Source: Cladopsammia gracilis (lineage: Eukaryota > Cnidaria > Anthozoa > Scleractinia > Dendrophylliidae). From it: a DNA stretch of 64,000 nt. Location of the stretch: contig JAJGOT010000003.1 in assembly GCA_022457155.1 (NCBI GenBank), forward strand, positions 3,659,501 to 3,723,500, given 5' to 3'. This document shows positions 32,893 to 43,421 of the stretch, piece after piece (positions within the stretch are counted from its first letter, which is position 1; each line of letters starts with the position of its first letter). Position numbers and translations under genes: made by a program. The notes beneath the pieces are model-generated. The model was not told the origin of the DNA. It ran no database searches and saw only the letters and a list, made by a program, of their open reading frames with translations.

Positions 32893-33215
32893 TGGGGGGG
32901 GGGGGGGGGGGGGGAGGTACTCAACAAAGTTTTGTACAGGGATGCTCCGCTCAAGATTCAAACAGCCTTTCATATACCGTTTTTGACAGAAAGGTACCCC
33001 TTTCATATACCTCTCATTGAAAATGGTTCTCCTTTCATATAGCCTTTACGTGCGTCTGTTTGATATACTTTGAAAGGCCCTTTTTATAATACTTAAATGG
33101 CTGTTTTCCCCACCTTTCCTATACTTCGTGAAATCCCTATCCCCTTTTATATACTTCAACTCGTGTTTCCCTACCCTTTCCAACACTTCGTGAAATCCCT
33201 ACCCTTTCATATACC
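32893..33215. repeat. Poly(G) tract and degenerate CCTTTCATATAC repeats
   Basis: A G run (about 32896-32914) is followed by at least six degenerate copies of CCTTTCATATACC, alternating with CGTGAAATCCCTA(C/T)CC. This DNA truncates the 3' end of the gag ORF on the opposite strand inside its zinc knuckle. Confidence 0.7.
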
Positions 33216-34101
33216 TCCAGCCTGGTTTGCCGCACCGGAAGCAACGCGGAATCGACAATTTCCTGTCTGTATTTGACACAACCACACGCCGGTCCGAGGA
33301 GGTAGAAGATACAAGCAAACTCTGCGAACTAGGAGCGACCCTGGTAAAATTAGCCGTAAAAGGTCCAGCACGAGCAGTACGGCCAGACTTGGCTTGCTCT
33401 CTATCCGATTTGGCCTTGTCTTTGACCTTTGTGGCTTCTTTGATCGCTTTGTGAAGGCGTTTGTCTTCCTGGTCATTGTCGGCGATCGGATACGCAACAT
33501 ATTGATTTACGGTTTCCCAGCTATGCTTATCCGCCATCCTAATTAATTTATTTCTCTCCTTTACAAGTAACAAACCTTTCTCAGCCAGTGTACGAACTTC
33601 CAACAATGTGTTTGAGACGGCAATATCGCTCAATTTCTCCTCGACCGAGCAGTTAAAGTCATATTGTTTCTTAGTTCCCTTAAGTTTCCACTCAAAATCG
33701 TCATCGTCAACTACTCTCTTCCGTTTAAGCGCTCGCAGTTTCATGCGAAGCTGTCCCAGTTCCTTTGTGCTGTGGGCGATCGCTTGCTGTTGAGTGGCAA
33801 TAAGTTCTTTCGACCAAGATGGCGGCGACTCATCCGCACTTTTACGAGAATTTCTTACAACCAGGACTTCGCTATCGTCTCCACTATCAGCGGAAATCTC
33901 GACATTTAAAACTCCAGGGTGGTCGAGCTCCTCGGAAGCAAGTAAAACAGGCGCTAAACTCCGCTGATCCTGCTCATCATCGAAGACGTCCGGAAATTCG
34001 CTGAAACATGCAGTGCTCGAAGCTGCGGCCATTATTGATCGAATGTCTTCGACCAGAAGGCATTCTGGGGCGAGTGACGGGTCCTTGAGACGTTGAAGCA
34101 T
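33199..34101 (-). CDS. DIRS-type retroelement gag-like protein, 3'-truncated
   Basis: This is the longest intact frame in the window, 300 residues. Order: acidic N-terminus, a basic coiled-coil-like stretch at about 108-135 (STKELGQLRMKLRALKRKR), a helical block with RNKLIRMADKHSWETVNQYV near 195-215, a charged Lys/Asp/Glu region, then a CCHC knuckle starting CFRCGKPG at residues 287-294. The knuckle is cut off: the expected His and last Cys are replaced by a Trp and repeat-encoded residues. The (R)(K)-x-I-R-x-AD...W-x-x-V-x-x-Y pattern and C-terminal knuckle are those I associate with DIRS-like ORF1. It would package element RNA. No RT follows, because the CCTTTCATATAC repeat begins at the break. 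The ATG at 34101 is the first in frame. Confidence 0.6.
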   Translation of the reverse strand: MLQRLKDPSLAPECLLVEDIRSIMAAASSTACFSEFPDVFDDEQDQRSLAPVLLASEELDHPGVLNVEISADSGDDSEVLVVRNSRKSADESPPSWSKELIATQQQAIAHSTKELGQLRMKLRALKRKRVVDDDDFEWKLKGTKKQYDFNCSVEEKLSDIAVSNTLLEVRTLAEKGLLLVKERNKLIRMADKHSWETVNQYVAYPIADNDQEDKRLHKAIKEATKVKDKAKSDREQAKSGRTARAGPFTANFTRVAPSSQSLLVSSTSSDRRVVVSNTDRKLSIPRCFRCGKPGWRYMKG

Positions 34102-34252
34102 GAGATGCAGTTACTCCGGAAGTGTTTCTAGGCATATTTAAAGTAGAACGACAACAACCATCCGAAGATTTCAAGCTCGATTACGTTGAAGATATCGATA
34201 CAAAGGTGCCAGAGCTACAATGGCTACTTACTCGGGATTATTCGGAGCTCAT

Positions 34253-34320
34253 GCGAACTCCCCGGATTTGAACCAAGGACCTTCAGATCTTCAGTCTGAC
34301 CCTCTTCCAATTCTCTCGGC
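34253..34320 (-). tRNA. tRNA-Phe(GAA)-like relic
   Basis: On the minus strand TCAGA-CTGAAGA-TCTGA is a perfect anticodon arm with GAA, followed by AGGTC and a T arm CTTGG-TTCAAAT-CCGGG (wobble pairs). The D arm is shortened and the acceptor ends do not pair (GCCGAGA against GAGTTCG). So it is a tRNA-Phe-derived relic or SINE head. It lies about 150 bp upstream of the gag ORF start on the same strand. Confidence 0.5.
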
Positions 34321-34617
34321 AACTGATGCTTCGTTGAAGATAAGTATAACTGTTGTGCAATGGTAATTAGTTAATTATTTTACAAAGTCCGAGTTCATAA
34401 TAGTCCAAGGAAAATAAGGGTACATTTTTGCATCTTCTAGTTAAGAATGAATAGAAAATGTATTAAAAATGGACTAAAATGGAAAGAACATTGTTTAATT
34501 TTCTCGGCAAAACATGAATTCCATCTCAGTGCCGATTTTTCTTTGTCAGCCATCATGCTGTTTATTCCGCTGATTCAATCATTCTCAACGAAGCAGAAGA
34601 AAGACAGGATTTAGGAA

Positions 34618-34829
34618 AGAGAAATTGGGATGGGACAACGGGATAAAAGGAAAAGGAAATTGGGATGGGACAACGGGATAAAAGGGAAAGGAAATTGGGA
34701 TGGGACAACAGGATAAAAGGGAAAGAGAAATTGGGATGGGACAACGGGATAAAAGGGAAAGGAAATTGGGATGGGACAACGGGATAAAAGGGAAAGGAAA
34801 TTGGGATGGGACAACGGGATAAAAGGGAA
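34618..34829. repeat. Minisatellite, 35-bp unit, 6 copies
   Basis: GAAATTGGGATGGGACAACG, GGATAAAAGGGAAAG repeats at intervals of 34-36 bp with very little divergence. Three overlapping minus-strand frames rich in Pro, Phe and Ser (for example CPIPISFPFYPVVPSQF) come from it and are not genes. Confidence 0.9.
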
Positions 34830-35004
34830 GGTAACGGAATATAGCGCACATATCACATGTCTCAAGGCGATTTACATACACTTATGAAAATGAGACCGGA
34901 CGTCAGCTCATGAACGCGCCTCAGGCAGCCGCTATCGGCCATATTGTCTGTATAAAAGAGGTTAACTTTGTATGCCGGAGATGGTTTTAATCGGGACGGA
35001 AAAA

Positions 35005-35440
35005 AATGTCCGCTGTCTGCATTAACGGGTGTCCGTATTAAGCGGGTAAATTTTAAAGAAATGTATGGGCGTTCGGCCGGGACCAAGACAATTGTCCGTA
35101 ATAACGGGACGTCCGTATTATGCGGGTAAATTTTAGAAAAAAAGTATAGGCGTTCGGCCGGGACCATGACAGTTGTCCGCAATAACGGGGTGTCCGTATT
35201 ATGCGGGTAAATTTTAGATATGGGCGTTCGGCCGGGACCAAAACAATTGCCCGTAATAAGGGGTGTCCGTATAATGCGGGTAAATTTTAGAGAAAATGTA
35301 TGGCCGTTCGGCCGGTACCAATACAGTTGTTCGTAATAACGGGGTGTCCGTATTGAGCGGGTAAATTTTAGAGAAAAGACATAGCCGTTCGGCCGGGACC
35401 GAGACAATTGTCCGTAATAACGGGGTGTCCGTATTACAGC
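35005..35440. repeat. Tandem repeat, ~80-bp unit, 5-6 copies
   Basis: Each unit contains GTCCGTATTATGCGGGTAAA, GCGTTCGGCCGGGACCA and ACAATTGTCCGTAATAACGG. One unit is short by about 15 bp. Minus-strand frames of up to 197 residues spanning it are repeat artefacts. Confidence 0.9.
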
Positions 35441-35494
35441 ACGATATCCCCTCAAGAATAATGAATAGCATTACTTGCAAAGAGCAGCTTGGAA

Positions 35495-35652
35495 TAATGG
35501 ATAGAATGATTTTCCTCAGACCGTCAAATAGTTACTACACTAATAAAGGTTAGTAGATCTTATTTCCATTGTTCTCTTTTGTGTCTATTTGACTATCATA
35601 CACTAACTACTAAAAACTGTTTTACGGTCTGAGGAAAATCACTCTATCATTA
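35495..35652. repeat. Short inverted repeat
   Basis: ATAGAATGATTTTCCTCAGACCGT and ACGGTCTGAGGAAAATCACTCTAT are inverses with two mismatches, with smaller internal pairs; a MITE-like structure of about 155 bp. Confidence 0.7.
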
Positions 35653-35848
35653 ATTCAGGTTACTTAACGAAGTGAAACGAACTATAGCCTCCTACGCAGA
35701 CGTCCTTTAGACCATTGGAAATTTTAATAGGAATCCCCAAAAGGTACCAGAAATCCGTCTTGTGGGTGTGGCTTACATAAATGTTTACCTCTACTTGGTA
35801 AAAATTCTTCAGTTCTGAAAAGTCGTTCCTGTTAGCATCTTTATCAAA

Positions 35849-36115
35849 AGTTATCAGAATAACTCTGACGGTGGTTATTTTGTTCAAGCCCTCTTAGTGA
35901 TACTAAGCCACGACTTTTAACCTGTAAGGTATGACCATCACCCCCGTCATATTTATAAGAGAGTCCCCCAGCCACGGAATAAAAGTTATCAGAATAAATC
36001 TGACAGTGGTCATTTCAATTCAAGCCCTCTTAGTGATACCAAGCCACGACTTTTAACATGTAAGGTGTGACCATCACCCCCGTCATTTTTATACAAGAGT
36101 CCCCCAGGGAGTTCC
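35849..36115 (+). repeat. Tandem duplication of a ~138-bp unit
   Basis: GTTATCAGAATAA(C/A)TCTGAC, CAAGCCCTCTTAGTGATAC and GACCATCACCCCCGTCAT occur twice in the same order. Confidence 0.8.
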
Positions 36116-36469
36116 CCCACGGAAGAAAACGTTTGTCAGCATCCTTCTGTCTACCTTTTTACCTTGGTTAAATCATTACAAAGATACTAAAGATACTGGG
36201 AATTAGGATTATCAACAACTCGCAGGGATAAAATGGATTGAAAAAGTTATGACTTGATTCGTTTCTGACGTGAAGAAATCAACACTCCCTCCTCCCGGAA
36301 TGTTTTTCCTTCAGTCCTGAAAATGGCAAAAGACGCTGGACAGCAAAACCACGTGACCATGAATCAAAGAGAGGTCCCGGATCGACATCAGGATTGGCAG
36401 AAAATCTTGACCTAATTACAATAAAAATAACAAAAATATAATTCTTAAGAGTTTCATAATTCTTTTGTA
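36116..36469. other. No gene recognised
   Basis: Unassigned DNA between a tandem duplication and a LINE remnant. Confidence 0.35.
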
Positions 36470-36815
36470 GTAGTTTGGTCCTCAGGCGATTTTAGAAACA
36501 ATTACTGAACTGCACAATTTAAGAGAACGTTCCAAGGTATTCCATAAATTAACTATTTTATAATAAAAAGTTCTATGGCCGCTAGCGGTTGTGGAATTTG
36601 TGAGTTTCTGGTGCTACGACCGCTCACTTCTGCTCGCTTAATAAATTTTGAGGACAGTGGCGCTTCTATAATATAGCTGGCTTGCTACAGGAAACCAATT
36701 GAGCCCCTTAAGGAGAGGCGTAATATGGTCATATTTGCGCGCGCCGCTCACAATGCGGCAAGCAAATTTCTGCACAGCTTGCAGTTTATTTATATTACGC
36801 TTAGATGTATTCGCC
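36470..36815 (-). pseudogene. LINE (CR1/L2-type) ORF2 C-terminal remnant
   Basis: On the minus strand the reading NKLQAVQKFACRIVSGARKY, then DHITPLLKGLNWFPVASQLY, then YRSATVLKIY is the segment following the RT domain in CR1/L2-like LINEs (pattern LQAVQN.AARI...D....LL..L.WLPV..R). After a stop, SRSERS and then TASGHRTFYYKIVNLWNTLE continue the same region with the conserved W-N motif. Two in-frame stops make it a pseudogene. The RT core and endonuclease are missing. Confidence 0.7.
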
Positions 36816-36829
36816 TATACATTTGAACA

Positions 36830-37450
36830 ATAAAATAATTTGCTAAAACCTAAAGAGTTTATAATTATTAAAAGGGTACGTTTGTCAAAGACATGCTTGA
36901 CGCGGTTTATTTGACTGAGGCGAGACATACACGAAGAAACAGAAAAATTGATTCAAACGATGCTGCTATGTCTCTTTAAAGTACGCAATGTCAAAAGATG
37001 GGTATTGCTAGTCCTCTTTTTCGTCTCCGCTCTCTTCTTTTCCCTTTTCTTTCTCTGTGTGATTTTTGAGCCGATTGGAGTCATAAAACCCTTGTTTTGC
37101 GTTCTTGTAGTAAAAATGCTGCAATTTTTCATCATCCATATTTACAAAAAGTCAGGTAGATATATACTTTTTATTGTTTTTGTTTTTCCTGTCTCTTTCT
37201 TTTCTCCACCGTATTGTCAGTTGTCCGTGTTATCATTTGCATTTGTAGTCAATATTGTATATAAACATTATCTTAGTCAATATTTGTTTCACTGTAACTT
37301 TTAGTGTAATTTTATTGTATTTTTATTGATATTTTTATTGTAATTAGTAGTCAATAGTGTACATAAACATAATCTTAGTTATATTTTTAATATTGTCTTT
37401 GAAAAGCCCCTTTGGGGAAAGTCAATAAAGTATGTATGTATACATGTATG
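36830..37450 (+). mobile_element. LINE 3' tail with TATG microsatellite end
   Basis: The block AAAAGCCCCTTTGGGGAAAG, TCAATAAAGTATGTATGTAT at 37404-37443 is a typical CR1/L2-type 3' terminus in which a short microsatellite replaces poly(A). The T-rich 118-residue frame upstream (36948-37304), hydrophobic and Phe-rich, is 3' UTR and not a membrane protein gene. Confidence 0.6.
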
Positions 37451-37714
37451 CACATTCAGACAGATCACCTGTCAATTTTGGTACCTTAAAAGTTACCAGT
37501 CATATTTGTCGGATCCATGTTTGTAACCATTTTTAAAAATTGTAATTTTCTTTAATTTCTTCTTCCTCAATTTTTAAAATTTGTAATGTTTTTTTTTACG
37601 TCTTTACTCGTTACTCGTACCGTCCTCTCAGATTACCGTGTAACATGAAATTTACAGGTTTTGCAGAGGGCATGTGCTGACAATAAATGCTTTTGAAAAA
37701 AAATCAGAGAAAAA

Positions 37715-38390
37715 TAACCCACACAGCCATCTGTGGCGTCGCTATAGAAAATGAAATTAACCCCCCATGACACCGAACTCAAAACCCTTCTTTAAACCTG
37801 TGACATCGCAATACAAATAACAAATATCTGCCATGAAACCGAACTAAAAACGTTCTTTAAACCTGTAATGTCGCTATAAAAAATGAAATTAACCCCCGTA
37901 AAAATGAATACAAAGCCCTGCTTAAACTTGTGACATCGCTATAAAAAAATATATATCTGCCATGAAACCGAACTAAGAACCTTCTTTAAACCTGTGACAT
38001 CGCTATAAAAAATAAAAATATCTCCCATGAAACCGAACTAAAAATGGTCTTTAAACCTGTGACGTCGCTTTGAAAAATGATCGAAATTAACCCCCCGTGA
38101 AAATGAATTCAAAGCCCTGCTTAAACCTGTGACATCGCTATAAAAATAAAACAATATCCGCCATGCAACCGAACTAAAAACCATCTTTAAACCTGTGACA
38201 TCTCTATAAAAATAAAAAAATATCTGCCATGAAACCGAACTAAAAACGTTCTTTAAACCTGTGACGTCGCTATAAAAAATGAAAAGCCCTGCTTATAAAC
38301 CTGTGACATCGCTATAGAAGTAAAAAAATATCTGCCGTGAAACCGAACTAAAAACGTTCTTTAAACTTGTGACATCGCTATAAAAACAAG
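37715..38390 (+). repeat. Satellite array, segment 1 (~65-70-bp units)
   Basis: About ten copies of CTTTAAACCTGTGACATCGC with TATAAAAA, alternating between a CATGAAACCGAACTAAAAAC form and a TGAAATTAACC...AAAGCCCTGCTTAAAC form. The same two unit types make up 42255-43185. Confidence 0.85.
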
Positions 38391-38391
38391 G

Positions 38392-38567
38392 AGCCCGCTG
38401 GGCTTCGAAACTGGCTCGTTTGGTCTCAGTTTCCACCCGGTTTCATTTTAGAGTTCGCAATATACATCTAGAATCTATCAATATGCACAGTCCAGTCCAC
38501 ATTTACATTTACATTCCACAGCCCGCTTCAAGCACTCCTTAGGAACGAAACATTTTATTGTTAAGGT

Positions 38568-38607
<40 letters not shown>

Positions 38608-40690
38608 CGGCAATCACTAAAAGCAAAATAATAAAGAAATAAAAATAATGCACGCGAGCCAAAGGAAAAGCAGTTATGGAACAATCTCGAAAAAAATTCT
38701 TGCACAACATCAAGACGAAAAACAAATTTATGCTCAGAAAAATTGCCCAACACCGCCCCTGTCCCCCCCCCCCCCCCCCAAACAAAAATAAAATAAAATA
38801 AAATCGTACATCCGTTAGTTGGCTACAATTTCAGGCCTATATTGTTTTCTCTGCTCGGTACTGTTAGAAAAAACATTGTATATATTTTTTTCGCTTTAAA
38901 ATCCTTGAAACCACCTAATCAGGATTGTTTAAAGACAGGCATTTTGGAGAATAGGTGATGGGGTTTCGAATAAATTTTAAAACAATATCAATGTGATCGA
39001 TCAAATGATAAACAGCCGAGCATAGCGTGACATAAATACGAGATGTGTGGAGTTTCAACGTGACTCCGGCCATGACGTAATGCTTGAGAATTGTTTACTC
39101 AGCAGACTTGCCAGGACGTGTTATTCGATCTAAACTCAACTGTTCGACAACTGATTGATTTGGTTAGAAAAGTTCAACCCGCTTTCCTTTCACCAGAAAT
39201 AAAACACATCCGAAAATCACAGCGAATTAATGTTTAACAATTCCGTCGAAATTAGAACGGTAAATATTTCAATTGTAGTTGCTTAATTATTGGTTACAGT
39301 TCGCAATACTACTTATGAAAACACAATAAAATCACACACGGTAGCGATATACAAAGGATATAAATCGCAAAGCAGAGCCAAAAACATAAGTTTAGAACTT
39401 GTATATTTTTTTCGCTTTAAAATCCTTGAAACCACCTACAACAAGGAATCAGGATTGTTTAAACACAGGCATTTTGGAGAATCGGTGATAGGATTTCGAA
39501 TAAATGAACAATGTCAACATGACCGATCAAATGATTAACAGCTGACCATAGCGTGACATAAATTCGAGATGTTTGGAATTTCAACGTGACTCCATGGCGT
39601 AATGCTTGAGAATTGTTTACTCAGCAGTTGACGTGCCGGGACGTGTTTTATTCATTCGATCTAAACTCAACTGTTTGACAATTGATTTGGTTAGAAAAGT
39701 TCAACGCGCTTTCCTTTTACCAGAAATAGAACACATCCTGAAATCACAGCGATTTAATGTTTAACAATTCCGTAAATATTTCAATTGTAAATTGTCGTTT
39801 AGATGATTTCTGAAAACCGGAAGTAAACTAGGTACGGTGTTGGCCGCAGCAAAATCGATTCCCGGGGCAGGTGACACGACAGAAACAAGTAGCCCGATGG
39901 GCTTCGAAACTGGCTCGTTTTGTCTCAGTTTTCACCCGGTTTTCATTTTAGAGTTTTATATTAGCAATCCACAGTATACAATCTAGAATATATTCATATG
40001 CACAGTCTAGTCTACATTTACATTTACATTCCACAGCCCGCTTCAAGCACTCCTTAGGGACAGATTATTTTATGGTTAGGGGAGGGAGGAGGGGGGGGGG
40101 GGGGGCAATTACCAGAAAAAAATTCCTGCATAGCAAAAGTAAAGAAAAAAAAAATGCACAGAGAGCCAATGGAAAAAAGGTATGGAACAATCCCGAAAAA
40201 AAATTATTGCACAACATCAAGACGGAAAAAATTCATGATCAGAAAAATTGCCCCCCCCCCCACAAAAAAAGTCCCTCCCTTTGTAGGCTACAATTTCAGG
40301 TCTCTATTTTTTTTCTCTAATCGGCTCGGTACTGTTAGAAAAAACATGAGTTTAGAATTTTGTACATTTTTTTTTTCGCTTTAAAATCCTTGAAACCACC
40401 CACTACAAGGAATCAGGATTGTTTAAACACAGGCATTTTGGAGAATCGGTCATGGGATTTCGAATAAATTAACAATATCAACATGATCGATCGCGACCAT
40501 AGCGTGACATAAATTTGAGATGTTCGGAATTTCAACGTGACTCCATGGCGTAATGCTTCAGAATTGTTTACTCATCAGCTGACTTGCCGGGACGTGCTTT
40601 CTAAACTCAACTGTTTGACAATTGATTTGGTTAGAAAAGTTCAACCCGCTTTTCTTTTACTAGAAATAGAACATTTAAGAAGAAATATCA
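38392..40690 (+). repeat. Segmental duplication inside the satellite
   Basis: Block A (GCCCG(C/A)TGGGCTTCGAAACT ... AAGCACTCCTTAGG, then poly(G)) occurs at 38392-38880 and 39890-40365. Block B (CGCTTTAAAATCCTTGAAAC ... CATTTTGGAGAAT ... TTCAACGTGACTCC) occurs three times: 38885-39250, 39410-39790 and 40376-40680. The order is A-B-spacer-B-A-B. No coding region is supported. Confidence 0.8.
38568..38605 (+). repeat. Poly(G), 38 nt
   Basis: An uninterrupted run of 38 G. A poly(C) run of about 16 nt lies at 38764-38779, so the two could pair; the corresponding G and C runs in the second copy (about 40090-40106 and 40251-40261) are shorter. Confidence 0.85.
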
Positions 40691-40701
40691 GCGATATAAA
40701 A

Positions 40702-40745
40702 ACATGACGTTTCGGCGACGACATGTCACCATTATCAAATGTAAA
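40702..40745 (-). ncRNA. Degenerate hammerhead-like motif (second Penelope copy)
   Basis: Minus strand: ACAT, TTGATAA (core CUGANGA with C3 and G8 changed), a spare T, stem GGTGAC-ATGTC-GTCGCC hmm-free of gaps with one G-U pair, GAAA, CGTC, then ATGT pairing with ACAT as stem I. Loss of G8 predicts inactivity. Its position downstream of the GIY-YIG remnant at 41901 matches that in the 12.6-kb element. Confidence 0.4.
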
Positions 40746-40775
40746 ATTATTTGTGAAGTCGAAAGTGTGAAAATA

Positions 40776-41856
40776 AGGGGCGGACCATTAGAAATCTTGG
40801 GTGGGGGGGTGACAATTACCAAAAAAAAAATCCTGCAAAGGAATATTGTCTCAAAAAAAATTCCTGCAAGCAGTTGACCATAAAAAAATAAAATCCTGCA
40901 ATCTAACTGCCTATATATACATATATTTATTTATTTATTTATTTTAAACTGGAACATATGAGAGTATGGCATGCTCTCTGGTAGTAAAATTCATCAAAAA
41001 GCAACTTCAGGTTGACTCAAATGCTGTCAAAAAATTACCTGCCTCAAAGGTCTATCTGGTACATGTACCAATAATATCTTAATATAACCAAAACCTTGTT
41101 TATGTACATATTTGAAAACACTGTAAACATCAAGAAATATGTAACCTGCTCTACAACACGCAAGTATTTTTTAAATACATTACAGATTGTCCAACCGTCC
41201 CGATTTCGTCGAGATTACCCCAATTTTGCTTGAAAATGAAATTCTGTCATTTTCGTCAAATTCTCACTTTCAAGCAAAATAAGAGAGAGAGTTAATTATA
41301 CTATACAAAAAGACGAAATTGTGTATACTTAACTCTGATATCCAGATAAACTAAAGAAACAGCAAGAAATATAAAATGAAATCGAGTACTTGTATGTGGA
41401 GCCACACAAAGAGACGCAAAGCGACGAGAAGCCACATGAATTTGCCAAACATTTTTGACAGAAATTGTTGTCTCAGAACACTAGAAATGAAGTTTCAGAG
41501 CATCAAGATTTCAAAATTTTCTGTTGGGGCATGCCCCCAGACCCCCCTAGCGGCTCGCGCCTTCGGCGCTCGACCACTCCATCTCAATTCTTATTTCTCT
41601 CCATTTTTTATGCAAAGGTTCGACAGTCTGACTTAAATCTACTCTCCAGCGTTTAATAACAAAAATGGATTGGGCCATTAGTATAAAACAAAAATTGGAG
41701 CTTGCACGCATTTATAATGAAGATCTCAGGAAAAAAAAAACCTGCAGGCTTGCACCTCCCCCAAAAAAAATCCTGCAGGAAACTCAGGCCGAAAAAAAAA
41801 TTCATACACTGGAAATTTTTTGACCCCCCTCCCAGGATTTCTAATGGTCCACCCCT
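40776..41856. mobile_element. TIR element with AAATA flanks (copy 2, 1.08 kb)
   Basis: Termini AGGGGCGGACCATTAGAAAT and ATTTCTAATGGTCCACCCCT are inverses with one mismatch, related to 30906-31174. AAATA lies on both outer sides. The interior has repeated AAAAAATCCTGCA(A/G)G blocks and a plus-strand 86-residue frame without recognisable domain. It splits the 3' UTR of the Penelope remnant. Confidence 0.8.
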
Positions 41857-41900
41857 AAATAAATAAAAGATGCGGAGATGAACGAAAGAATGTGGCTTAA

Positions 41901-42190
41901 TTAACTAAACAGTTTCGCTGGTATGGAGTCTTTTTGAGTGTTAAGAGACGGACTCTTTTTCCTTATCAAAAGCATCTCATAAATAAGGCACTCAAACTTT
42001 CCGCGGCATTTCTTTAGGATGGTAAATTGCTCATGAAGATTGTGCGGTCTTTGGTTATGTTCGTACTTAAGGTGTTTGCCGATGGCAGAATATTTGTGTT
42101 CCTCAATGCGAAGGTGGAGGTGACGGCACGTGTAGCCTATATAATTCGCATCGCACGAATTACATTTAAATTCATACACAACGCTTTGGC
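41901..42190 (-). pseudogene. Penelope-like element GIY-YIG domain remnant
   Basis: The C-terminal ~95 residues of the 152-residue minus-strand frame read VVYEFKCNSCDANYIGYTCR, then HLHLRIEEH, and end near ECLIYEMLLIRKKSPSLN. This is the GIY-YIG endonuclease of a Penelope-like element with Cys pair, intact YIG, and Arg and Glu regions. Upstream of about 42190 the frame is artefactual: it runs into an inverted copy of its own sequence and then satellite DNA. RT is absent. The 3' UTR follows to lower coordinates, is split by the element at 40776-41856 and resumes with a hammerhead-like motif at 40745-40702. Confidence 0.7.
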
Positions 42191-42248
42191 TACACGTGCC
42201 GTCACCTCCACCTTCGCATTGAGGAACACAAATATTCTGCCATCGGCC
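42077..42248. repeat. Fold-back inverted repeat within the Penelope remnant
   Basis: GATGGCAGAATATTTGTGTT ... GACGGCACGTGTAGC (left arm, ~60 bp) reappears exactly inverted at about 42189-42248, separated by ~50 bp. The left arm is coding sequence, so the right arm is a secondary inverted copy, as expected from template-switch or snap-back synthesis during truncated reverse transcription. Confidence 0.85.
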
Positions 42249-42254
42249 AGAGCC

Positions 42255-43185
42255 AGTTAATAAAAAAAATATCTCCCATGAAACCGAACTAAAAACGTTC
42301 TTTAAACCTGTGACGTCGCTATAAAAAATGAAATTAACCTCCTGTGAAAATGAATTCAAAGCCCTGCTTAAACCTGTGACATCGCTATAAAAATAAAAAA
42401 AATATCCGCCATGAAACCGAACTAAAAACCATCTTTAAACCTGTGACATCCCTATAAAAATAAAAAAAATATCTGCCATGAAACCGAACTAAAAACCTTC
42501 TTTAAACCTGTGACATTTCTATAAAAATAAAAAATATCTCCCATGAAACCGAACTAAAAACATTCTTTAAACCTGTGAAGTCGCTATAAAAAATGAAATT
42601 AACCTCCTGTGAAAATGAATTTAAAGCCCTGCTTAAACCTGTGACATCGCTATAAAAATAAAAAAAAATATCTGCAATGAAACCGAACTAAAAACCTTCT
42701 TTAAACCTGTGACGTCGCTATAAAAAGTGAAATTAACCTCCCGTGAAGTAAAAACGTTCTTTAAACCTGTGAAGTCGCTTGGAAAAATGATCGAAATTAA
42801 CCTCCCGTGAAAATGAATTCAAAGCCCTGCTTAAACCTGTGACATCGCTATAAAAATAAAAAAAATATCTGCCATGAAACCGAACTAAAAACCTTCTTTA
42901 AACCTGTGACGTCGCTATAAAAAGTGAAATTAACCTCCCGTGAAAATGAATACAAAGCCCTGCTTAAACCTGTGACATCGCTATAAAAATAAAAAAAATA
43001 TCTGCCATGAAACCGAACTAAAAACCTTCTTTAAACCTGTGACATCGCTATAGAAAATAAAAATATCTCCCATGAAACCGAACTAAAAACGGTCTTTAAA
43101 CCTGTGACGTCGCTACAAAAAATGAAATTAACCTCCTGTGAAAATGAATATAAAGCCCTGCTTAAACCTGTGACATCGCGTTGGA
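42255..43185 (+). repeat. Satellite array, segment 2
   Basis: About fourteen further copies of the 65-70-bp unit seen at 37715-38390. CATGAAACCGAACTAAAAAC and AATTCAAAGCCCTGCTTAAAC subunits alternate, with higher internal similarity than segment 1. Confidence 0.85.
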
Positions 43186-43421
43186 AAACTTTGCAAGCAA
43201 GGCGCTTAGTGGTAAGTGCAAACGTTTGATCCTTTGTTACTGAGTTCTGTTATTTATCATATCAAGAAAAGGGTATTCCAAATCAACCTCAGTCATCTTG
43301 ATCAAAGGCCTCTTTCGAGCCAAGACGTGAATATAAAACAACCATCGGACCTTTTCCTACCCTACACAAGGTGGGTCCTCTTAGATTGTACATGTTTATG
43401 ACTACTTCGCTTATGTTGCAG

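Noticed and set aside
34562..35480. Several overlapping minus-strand frames of 60-197 residues
   Set aside because: They are translations of the 35-bp and 80-bp tandem repeats, open in several frames at once.
36948..37304. 118-residue hydrophobic, Phe-rich frame as a membrane protein
   Set aside because: T-rich DNA directly before a LINE-type 3' terminus; hydrophobicity follows from poly-pyrimidine content.
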